From contig NC_058518.1 of assembly GCF_904849725.1 (NCBI RefSeq), positions 391,145,581 through 391,209,580 of the forward strand: DNA of 64,000 nucleotides, in the 5' to 3' direction. This document shows, one piece after another, positions 56,879 through 64,000 of the stretch. The DNA is from Hordeum vulgare subsp. vulgare. Lineage: Eukaryota > Streptophyta > Magnoliopsida > Poales > Poaceae. Each line of letters opens with the position of its first letter. Position 1 is the first letter of the stretch. The translations under genes and the position numbers were made by a program. Below the pieces are notes generated by a model. That model saw only the letters and a program-made list of their open reading frames with translations. It was not told the origin of the DNA and made no database searches.

Positions 56879-57388
56879 TGTCGTGGTTTTGTCACGGCAG
56901 ATGTCCTCGTGAAAGGACTTAGTGTTGGAGCCATCGCACCTTGGTGGCGACTCAAAGGGGTTGATCGGAAACGAGACAGAGATTTACCCAGGTTCGGCCC
57001 CTCGTGAGGAGGTAAAGGCCTACGTCCTGCTTGGTGTTTGTATTGATGGTGTCTCGATTACAAGGGGGGCGTAACTCGCCTGACCTAGCACTCGATGATT
57101 TCTAACCTCTCCTCTCCTTCCCTGGGACTCGCCTTTATATACAGGTCGAGCCCTTAGGGTTTACAAGAGTCCTTGCCTTTACACAAATCGTGATTCTTTC
57201 TGTCTCTAAGTCGCCATCTTTCCAAGACTTGGAGATCTTCCCAACGACGGATTCTTCCCAAAGATCTTGAACCGCCATCTCGCTCCTGGCCTCACCGGGC
57301 CCAAGCCTGAATCACATTGAAGATGAGTCGCCAGCTTGGTGATCCGGCCTAACTAGGGTGGGTTACCCAACAGATAATATCCCCAACA
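56879..57388 (-). repeat. Element F 5' LTR (right copy, 510 bp)
   Basis: The partner of 44266-44776. The minus-strand TATA box TATATAAA is at 57134-57141. This copy would drive the gag-pol transcript leftward. Confidence 0.94.
57134..57141 (-). promoter_or_regulatory. TATA box of element F 5' LTR
   Basis: Minus-strand TATATAAA, conserved in the other LTR at 44522-44529, correctly oriented for gag-pol. Confidence 0.65.
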
Positions 57389-58581
57389 GGTAACGAGATT
57401 GAAATAGGTATGCTGATACCAACGATCGAATCTCAGGCAAGTAACATACCGAAGGACAAAGGGAATGACATACGTGATTATATGAATCCTTGACACCGAG
57501 GTTCAACTGATAAGATCTTCGGATAATATGTAGGATCCAATATGGGAATCCAGGTCCCGCTATTGGATATTGATCGAGGAGTGCCTCGGGGCATGTCTAC
57601 ATAGTTCTCGAACCCGCAGGGTCTGCACACTTAAGGTTCGATGATGTTTTAGTATAGTTGAGTTATATGAGTGGTTACCGAATATTGATCGGAGTCCCGG
57701 TTGAGATCATGGATGTCATGATGGTTCCCGGAATGGTCCGGAAACGAAGATTGATATATAGGATGGTTTCATTTGGTCACCGGAAAGTTTCGGGCAATTC
57801 CGGCAATGTACCGGGAGTGACGAATGGGTTCCAGGAGTTCATCGGGAGGGTCCCACCCACCCGGGAGTGAGCCCAAGGCACTAGGATGGTGCCACAAGTC
57901 CTTAGTGGGCTGGTGGATTCAGCCCAAGGGGCCCATGGCGCCACATAAAGAAATACCAAAAGAAAAGAAAAAGAAAAAGGAAAAGAGGGAGGTGGGAAGG
58001 AAGAGGAGGACTCCTCCTTCCCAAACCGAATTGGAGGAGGAGGAGTCCTCCTCCCCTTGGCTGGCACACCTTGAGGGCTTGTCCCTCAAGGCTAGCCCTC
58101 TCCCTCCCTCCTATATATAGTGGTGTTTTAGGACTGATTTGAGACAACTTTTGCCACGTGCAACTCAACCCTAGACCACATAGTTCTACCTCTAGATCGG
58201 ATTTCTGCGGAGCTCGAGCGGAGCCCTGCAGGAGTAGCTCATCACCACCACCGGAGCGTCGTCACGCTACTGGAGAACTCATCTACTTCTCTGTCTTGCT
58301 TGCTGGATCAAGAAGGCCGAGATCATCACCGAGTTGTACGTGTGCTGAACGCGGAGGTGCCGTCCATTCGGCGCTAGATCGGAACGGATCACGGGACGGT
58401 TCGTGGGACGGTTCGAGGGACGTGAAGACGTTCCACTACATCAACCGCAAATCTTAATGCTTCCTGGTGTGCGATCTACAAGGGTACGTAGATCCAAATT
58501 TCCTCTGGTAGATGGACATGACCATGATAGGTCTTCGTGTGCGTAAGAATTTTTTTGTTTCCCATGCAACGTTCCCCAACA
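57389..58581 (+). repeat. Element A 3' LTR, right part
   Basis: It resumes the A LTR after element F and ends CCCCAACA. Compared with E's LTRs, about 48 bases between ...GTGTAA and GGTAA... are missing at the junction with F. It is more divergent from the two E LTRs than they are from each other, as expected for an older copy. Confidence 0.9.
58101..58110 (+). promoter_or_regulatory. TATA box of element A 3' LTR
   Basis: CTATATATAG follows a C/T-rich run, in the same position as the CTATATATAC boxes of element E's LTRs. In an intact LTR it would direct transcription. Here it could only drive read-out into the 58.6-kb flank. Confidence 0.6.
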
Positions 58582-59968
58582 GCAATAAATGGTGTTTGCC
58601 TCGTAGTACTAGCAAATGAGTACCTTAATTATCCCTTGCATGCATGTAGGAGTAAGATCATTGGCTTGATGTGCATGAGAGAGAGAAAAACACATTAATT
58701 TACACGGCAAATAAGGAGACAAACTGACTTGCAACATTGACTTAGAAGGCATTAATTTTTGCCTTGGTACATGTAATATGAGTTTGTGGCCTTGTATACA
58801 AAAATGAAGGGTAATATTATTGCTTAGCACTAACTACTTATTAATAACATTGTCTAACCCTAAGCCTAAACCTACAAAAATGACTAAAAATAACTATAGA
58901 TCGGTGTTACAAACATGATGATTAGGCATACTACACATATTCAAAAATAGAAACAACCATATGATCCCTCAAATCAATTGATTTCACACCAAAATGACAT
59001 AAACTAGGGTTTGCATATAAGTAATGAATGCCATCAAATTAGATGATTCCAACCAATCAAAAAGAAGAGAGTGAATGATGTACCTTGAATGATGAAAGTG
59101 AGCTTGATTCACCGGAGAAAACTCAAACAATGAAGATGGATTTGGTGAGGGAAAGAATGGAGGGAAGAGGGGAGAGGACCTTGACTCGGGGAAAGACGGG
59201 GATTTGGGGATGAATGGGTGGCTGGTGGGACCCACCAACCCACCAGCATATCACTTATCCACATCTGAGCACCCTACAGTCACCCCCTATGGCGGTAGGA
59301 TATGAAAGCCTACCACCACTCCGCGTAGGGTAGTACTACGTCAGCACCGCAGATGGCACCGTCTGCGTTCACGGGACACTACCGTCAGAAACGATGACGG
59401 AAGTCTGTACAACCCTACCACCACAACGGGTGCGGTAGTAAAAGGATCAGATCTAATTTTTTTAGATCCGGATCTGATCGAGCTGAACTTGTCTAAAATG
59501 TTTAAAACAGTAAATTTATCCCCTAGTGTTGCGGCCTGCAGGACACCAAACAGCCACCGGCTGCTAAAGGCACCACGTGCGGCGAGTGTGACGGCGGACG
59601 AGCAGGCGGCCGCACGACCTATACGTACCCACAGCCGACCACAAGCATATGCATGATGGAGCATGAACAGCTGCCCAGACCCGGCCGGAAGTATACGGCG
59701 GTCGGGTGGTTATCGGCTCGACGGTGTGGATTGGCGATGGTGCTTATCTGGATGGCGGTAAGGGTGTTGTATTTCCTTCAGTACGTTGATGGGTCCCTTG
59801 CTTCGATACCGACGCGGTCATGTGCCCACCGGGTCGGCCGTTCTGGAAGGGGTTCAGTCCACTGTGCTGCATGTTCGGCTGCTTCCCTTTTCGAACATTT
59901 TCAAAAGGAAAACGTTTCTGGCCGGCCGGACGCAACCACGCGGCCCCACTGACTGGGCATGCAACATT
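58582..59968. other. Non-LTR-element stretch between A and G; unassigned
   Basis: This sequence matches none of the elements above. It contains GGCGGTAGG / CCTACC-type segments (59290-59435). On the minus strand a C/T-rich leader-like run (about 59240-59090) ends ...CATTCAAG followed by GTACAT, a possible splice donor at 59083. This could be the first exon of a minus-strand transcript cut off when A inserted at 58582, or part of a DNA transposon. The longest minus-strand frames (58984-59238, 59341-59664) show no domain. Confidence 0.4.
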
Positions 59969-60214
59969 TTTCGTCTAAATTTGTTGCAACCAACGTCATA
60001 TTTGCTGCAAGCGTTTTTTTATACATTTGTCGAGTAAAAAAGGTGCATATAGGTTTGGTTGCAACTTCAATTCGTCGGATTTTTCGTTACAATCGATGTT
60101 TTTTTACTTTTGCTACAACCGTGTTAAGTTTTGCTACAACCGGCATCATTTTTTGCTGCAACCGTTCACTAAAAAAGTTGCATACACGTTCACGTAGATA
60201 TTTGTTACAACCGG
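59969..60214. repeat. Degenerate TTTGCTACAACCG repeat array
   Basis: About eight variants of TTTG(C/T)T(A/G)CAACCG occur at irregular spacing, for example TTTGTTGCAACCA, TTTGCTGCAAGCG, TTTTGCTACAACCG, TTTTGCTACAACCGG, TTGCTGCAACCG and TTTGTTACAACCGG. The last copy is cut by element G at 60215. The pattern resembles subterminal repeats of plant DNA transposons, but no terminal inverted repeat is visible. Confidence 0.55.
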
Positions 60215-60749
60215 TGTCGTGGGTATAAGTCTGACAGTAGAAGTATGGGGTACGAAACTATATGGGCAGACCCTAGCTACCGCGAGGATGTATGAGTGCA
60301 GGCCCCTCTACGGTGGAGGTAAAAGCCCTACGTCTCAGTGCTCTTGGGAGCTTTGTGTCGAGTGGATTATAGGATTACAGCAAATGCCAACCCCCGTACC
60401 AGTGGTGAAGGGCGGCTTATATAGAGTGCGCTGCCCTTCATAATGGCCCGGTGGACAGGGGTGGAATAGTGGCGAGTAAATTCTTACGTTACATGTAACG
60501 TAAGCTTTAAATGCTAATAATGGTGTATGAAAACATATGACCGTTGACCTCTTGGGAGATTACGATGTACAGAGTGGATTTCAGTCGGTACGTTAGATAT
60601 GCTCCGAGTGGATCATCGCCGACTGGATGATGGGGGCGTCCTTAGTTCAGTAGGAAATGTCTAAGGGCCTTGTCTTCTATGAAGGGTAGTCCTTGGGTAG
60701 GACCTATAGGGCAGACCTATGACCCTACCTTGGGCCTATAACCCCATCA
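60215..60749 (-). repeat. Element G 3' LTR (535 bp)
   Basis: TGTCGTGGGTATAAGTCTG to ACCCCATCA on the plus strand. It aligns over its full length with 61904-62436. Minus-strand CTATATAAG (60417-60425) is TATA-like. Confidence 0.85.
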
Positions 60750-61268
60750 TTAGTCCCCGAATGGATCGGGGTTGGAACGATGAAGTGATGTCTGGAGTTT
60801 GGAACCGACTGGTATTGAGGTCACTTTAGCGTTGTTTCCCTCGATCCATTTTATCTTTTCAGCTAGTGATCCCAGTGAATATGCGAGTGAAACAAACCAT
60901 CAGGGACCGAGTGCTTCCGCGGAATCTTTCGACGTGACAAGTCAAACTGACAGCGCCGGATTTTCCGGGATCGTCAAATTTTGGTTGCCGCGCACTCAGC
61001 GGGGATGACGACATCGCCATCGAGTAGGTTTTGCCTCCTCGATTACCGTGGCGTTATCTTCTCCACTAACCTTGCAGCGGACGGTTGGGGGGATAAGATC
61101 ATGGGCCCACCTGTAAGTGACCCAGTCGGAGGCCTATTAAAGCCTCCCCAACGGGATTTCCTGTTGTGTTGCTCATCCTCCTCCCATTAATCTCGCTTCT
61201 CCCGCATCTCTCTGCACACCCCAAGCCACCTCCTGCCTCTCCTCCTCTGTGGATCCGTCGTCCTCGCC
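60750..61268. other. Element G PPT and antisense-gene 5' region
   Basis: Minus-strand PPT GGGGACTAA next to the LTR, then about 380 bases without a gene. TATTAAAG near 61135-61142 is a TATA-like box about 130 bases before the antisense ATG. The same layout occurs in H. Confidence 0.55.
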
Positions 61269-61903
61269 ATGACGAAGGGGCAGACCAGCAAGCTCGAGGC
61301 GCAGAAGAAGAAGCAGAAGGGGGCGGCCTCCACTCAGCGGCGGCAGCGGGCGTTGCCGGCGGGCTGGATCCAGGGGGACTTCCTCCCCTCCTCGGTGACG
61401 GAGAATGACGTGCTAGAGCTGGTGGAGCACGGCATGGTCACCAACAAGTCCTAGAGGCTGCCGGAGGGCGAGACGGAGCCGGCGCCGAAGGAGGGGGAGC
61501 GCGTTCTGCTGCTCAGCCACGCGGCCCGAGGTTTCTGCTTGCCTCCCCATCCTTTCTTCCGAGGTATCATGAATTACTTTGGGGCGCAGCTCCATCACTT
61601 TCCCCCGAATGCAATAGCTCATCTTGCCGCGTTCGTCACCCTCTGTGAATGCTTCATAGGATGTCCTCCCCACTGGGGGCTCTTTAAATATGTCTTCTCC
61701 GCTAGATCCCAAACTATTAAGAAGCTTAGCCAGTCAGATGATAAGACACACATCCTCCAGCTCTGCGGGGGTTTAGGTTTTCAGAAGAAAACAAAGAGTA
61801 GCTATCCCTCCCTCCAGCTATCCAAGTCAGTTAGGAGCTGGCAATCGTCCTGGTTCTATTGCCAGGACATTGCTTGCCCGAATGCTCCGAGTGGGTTGCC
61901 ACC
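61269..61903 (+). pseudogene. Element G antisense gene, exon 1 (truncated by H)
   Basis: ATG 61269 starts MTKGQTSKLEAQKKKQKG. The PF04195-like domain follows (FFRGIMNYFGAQLHHFPPN, AAFVTLCECFIGCPPHWGLF). One in-frame TAG at 61452 replaces a Trp codon that is intact in H. The exon is cut after GLPP by the LTR of H. Confidence 0.82.
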
Positions 61904-62436
61904 TGTCGTGGGTATAAGTTTGACAGTAGAAGTATGGGGTACGAAAGGATGGGCAGAGCCTTAGCTATGACAAAGATGTATGAGTTCAGGCCCCTCTACG
62001 GTGGAGGTAAAAGCCTTACGTCTCAGTGCTCTTGGGAGCTTTGTGTCGAGTGGATTATAGGATTACAGCAAGTGCCAACCCTTGCTCCAGTGGGGAAGGG
62101 CGGCTTATGTAGAGTGCGCTGCCCTTCATAATGGCCCGGTGGACAAGGGTGGAATAGTGGCGAATAAATGCCTACGTTACAGGTAACATAAGCTTTAAAT
62201 GCTAATAATGGTGTATTAAAACGTATGACCGTTGCCCTCCTGGGAGGTTACGATGTACAGAGTGGATTCGAGTCGGTATGTTAAATATGCTCCGAGTGGA
62301 TCGTCGCCGACTGGATGATGGGGCGTCCTTAGTTCAGTCGGAACTGTCTAAGGGCCTTGTCTTCTATGAAGGGTAGTCCTTGGGTACGACCTAGAGGGCA
62401 GACCTATGACCCTACCCTGGGACTATAACCCCATCA
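61904..62436 (-). repeat. Element H 3' LTR (533 bp)
   Basis: TGTCGTGGGTATAAGTTTG to ACCCCATCA, collinear with G's LTR. The TATA-like site of G is changed here (TTATGTAG on the plus strand). Confidence 0.86.
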
Positions 62437-62955
62437 TTAGCCCCCGAATGGATCGGGGTTGGAACGATGAAGTGATGTCTGGAGTTTGGAACCGACTGGT
62501 ACCGAGATGACTTTAGTGTTGTTTGCCTCGATCCATTTTATCCTTTCAGCCAGTGATCCGAGTAAATATGCCAGTGAAACGAACCATCAGGGACGGAGTG
62601 CTTCCGCGGAATCTTTCGACGTGACTGGTCAAACTGACAGCGCCGGATTTTCCGGGATCCTCAAATTTTGGTTGCTGCGCGCTCAGCGGGGATGATGACA
62701 TCACCATCGAGTAGGTTTTGCCTCCTCGATTACCATGCCATTATCTTCTCCACTAATCTTGCAGCGGCCGGTTGGGGGATAAGATCCTGGGCCAACCTGC
62801 AAGTGACCCGGTCGGAAACCTATTAAAGCCTCCCCGGCTGGATTTATTATTGCGCTGCTCATCCTTCCCCCCATTAATCTTGCTTCTCCCGCAGCTCTCT
62901 GCACACCCCAAGCCATCTCCTGTCTCTCCTCCTCCGCGGATCCGTCGTCCTCGTC
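62437..62955. other. Element H PPT and antisense-gene 5' region
   Basis: Minus-strand PPT GGGGGCTAA, then non-coding sequence with a TATA-like TATTAAAG at 62821-62828, about 130 bases before the ATG at 62956. Frames in other phases here and across the exon (for example 62701-63444 minus) are shadows. Confidence 0.6.
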
Positions 62956-63942
62956 ATGACGAAGGGGCAGACCAGCAAGCTCGAGGCGCAGAAGAAGAAG
63001 AAGAAGAAGAAGGGGGCAGCCTCCACTCAGCGGCGGCAACGGGCGTTGCCGGCGGGCTGGATCCAGGGGGACTTCCTCCCCTCCTCGGTGACGGAGAACG
63101 ACGTGCTGGAGCTGGTGGAGCACGGCATGGTCGCCAACAAGTCCTGGAGGCTGCCGGAGGGCGAGACAGAGCCGGCGCCAAAGGAGGGGGAGCGTGTTCT
63201 GCTGCTCAGCCACGTGGCCCGAGGTTTCTCCTTGCCTCCCCATCCTTTCTTCCGAGGTATCATGACTTACTTCGGGGCGCAGCTTCATCACTTTCCTCCG
63301 AACGCAATAGCTCACCTTGCTGCATTCGTCACCCTCTGCGAGTGCTTCATAGGATGTCCTCCCCACTGGGGGCTCTTTAAGTATGTCTTCTCCGCTAGAT
63401 CCCAAACTGTCAAAAAGCTTAGCCAGTCGGACGATAAGACACACATCCTCCAGCTCTGCGGGGGTTTAGGCTTCCAGAAGAAAACAAAGAGTAGCTATCC
63501 CTCCCTCCAGCTATCCGAGTCAGTAAGGAACTGGCAATCGTCCTGGTTCTATTGCCAGGACATTGCTTGTCCGAATGCTTCGAGTGGGTTGCCACCATTC
63601 AGTTTAGACCGTCCAGGCCCTCCCAGGAAGCTTGCGCTCTCTAAGGGAGAAAGAATCCAGATCCAGCCTTTGGTTGACGCGCTGATAGCCGTCGTCCGTA
63701 AGGGAGTCACCGGCACGGACCTGCTGGAGACTTTTCTGGGTTGGCGCATCCAGCCGCTGCAGGCCCGAGACCACGCCATGTGGCACTACACGGGGCCTTC
63801 GGATTCCACTCGGTCTCATCCAGAGGACGTGAGCGGGGAGACTGTGAGTGCGTGGGTCCGTAGCATCACAGGCGCGTGTGATAACCCCGTGGGAGCCCGG
63901 CGGGTGAAGCCCTTCCGCGCCGAAAATCCTCCTCCGAATGAG
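62956..63942 (+). CDS. Element H antisense gene, exon 1 (open, 329 codons, continues past the window)
   Basis: ATG 62956 starts MTKGQTSKLEAQ, then a Lys run encoded by AAG repeats. The frame is open with no stop to the window end. The putative gypsy-type transposon domain (PF04195-like) spans most of it: FFRGIMTYFGAQLHHFPPN, CECFIGCPPHWGLFKYVF, WFYCQDIACPN, GVTGTDLLETFLGWRIQPLQ. GAG followed by GTGAGTGC at 63943 is a strong splice donor at the position matching the end of this domain, so exon 1 probably ends at 63942. This is the only undamaged copy of the antisense gene's first exon here (compare F and G). Its function is unknown. Confidence 0.75.
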
Positions 63943-64000
63943 GTGAGTGCATGTTATCGAGTGCTTTTAATCTTCTCAGCTTTATTGCTTTTCTTGTCCC

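Larger units (their letters stand above)
44266..57388 (-). mobile_element. Element F: Tat-lineage Ty3/gypsy retrotransposon (minus strand), 13.1 kb, inserted in A's 3' LTR
   Basis: The ~510-bp LTRs read on the minus strand as TGTTGGGGATATTATCTG to CCACGACA. gag-pol (gag, protease, RT, RNase H, second RNase H, integrase) runs on the minus strand at 50414-56421. Between integrase and the 3' LTR is a second gene on the opposite strand (45809-49312). That antisense ORF and the two RNase H domains identify the Tat lineage. Flanks are TGTAA (44261-44265) and GGTAA (57389-57393), an imperfect duplication. I count roughly eleven substitutions and one gap between the two LTRs, making F one of the younger insertions. 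Confidence 0.92.
1..58581 (+). mobile_element. Element A: BARE-1/WIS/Angela-type Ty1/copia retrotransposon, 5' end outside window, split by three insertions
   Basis: Its own sequence occupies 1-2519, 34045-34690, 43293-44265 and 57389-58581; everything between belongs to inserted elements B (with C and D), E and F. The domain order is gag zinc knuckle, protease, integrase, reverse transcriptase (RT), RNase H, which is the copia order. The 3' LTR begins TGTTGGAAATATGCCCTAG and ends CCCCAACA, the termini of the BARE-1/WIS/Angela group. The purine tract ending at 43693 lies directly before the LTR. The five bases after the element, GCAAT (58582-58586), should be one copy of its target-site duplication; the other lies outside the window. 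It is the oldest layer here, because three elements interrupt it. It is a non-functional relic. Confidence 0.93.
60215..61903 (-). mobile_element. Element G: Tat-type gypsy retrotransposon, 3' end only, interrupted by H
   Basis: The left end is an LTR reading on the minus strand from TGATGGGGTTATAGG to CCCACGACA. Inside it follow the PPT complement TTAGTCCCC and the start of a plus-strand antisense gene of the same class as in F. Element H cuts that gene at 61903. The rest of G should reappear beyond H, outside the window. The target site preceding G is ACCGG (60210-60214). Confidence 0.78.
61904..64000 (-). mobile_element. Element H: Tat-type gypsy retrotransposon inserted in G, continues past the window
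   Basis: It has the same family, orientation and layout as G: LTR at 61904-62436, PPT complement TTAGCCCCC, then the antisense gene on the plus strand. It lies inside exon 1 of G's antisense gene. The base run before it, CCACC (61899-61903), should be one copy of its target duplication. The gag-pol end and the second LTR are beyond 64000. Confidence 0.8.

Noticed and set aside
56443..56955. 170-codon minus-strand ORF upstream of F gag as a separate protein
   Set aside because: It overlaps the LTR, PBS and gag start, begins partly in the LTR, and shows no domain. It is kept only as leader sequence.
58984..59238. 84-codon minus-strand Ser/Pro-rich ORF as a host gene
   Set aside because: It has no domain and runs through a C/T-rich leader-like stretch. 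It is only weakly compatible with a 5' exon and is reported as unassigned.
62701..63444. 247-codon minus-strand ORF opposite H exon 1
   Set aside because: It is a shadow frame of the GC-rich exon. The plus strand carries the conserved PF04195-like domain.

Overview
The window is plant nuclear DNA, almost certainly from a Triticeae grass (wheat, Aegilops, rye or barley). It is built almost entirely of LTR retrotransposons whose termini and proteins are those of well-known Triticeae families: a BARE-1/WIS/Angela-type copia, a Maximus-like Sirevirus copia, Athila-lineage gypsy elements and Tat-lineage gypsy elements. I found no host gene, rRNA or tRNA gene, or CRISPR array. The tRNA-like matches are the primer-binding sites (PBS) of retroelements.

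Layout. Element A (copia, +) starts before base 1 and ends at 58581; it is the scaffold for three separate insertions. (1) B, a non-autonomous Athila-type gypsy element on the minus strand (2520-34039), broke A's reverse transcriptase. C, an Athila-lineage gypsy element (+, 3824-28453), then entered B's 3' LTR, and D, a 14.35-kb Maximus-like Sirevirus (+, 14039-28388), entered C's 3' LTR. The nest is therefore four deep (A>B>C>D). (2) E, a decayed element of A's own family (+, 34691-43287), broke A's RNase H. (3) F, a Tat-lineage gypsy element (-, 44266-57388), broke A's 3' LTR. Beyond A lies a 1.6-kb stretch without recognisable LTR elements (58582-60214). It is followed by G (-, 60215 onward), a Tat-type element entered by H of the same family (-, 61904 to beyond the window).

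Target-site duplications (TSDs) read directly from the sequence fix most of the nest: GGGGT for C, GTTGG for D, GATTC for E, and GAGCT/AAGCT (one mismatch) for B. F has TGTAA/GGTAA plus a local loss of host LTR sequence.

No element has an unbroken gag-pol. A, C, D and F are broken by in-frame stops and a few frameshifts, and E is heavily decayed. The reading frames that remain open are accessory ones: the 253-codon ORF in B, the 171-codon ORF downstream of pol in C, and exon 1 of the antisense ORF in H. The most informative structures are the antisense, apparently intron-containing second gene of the Tat elements (F, G, H), a 72-bp tandem array inside one of its introns, an LTR-like hairpin/promoter module upstream of C's third ORF, and the shared priming signals of B and C, which suggest B is a parasite of C-like elements.

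I see no sign of a new defence, metabolic or regulatory system. The interest lies in retroelement biology. Family names come from recognition of termini and protein motifs, not from a database search.
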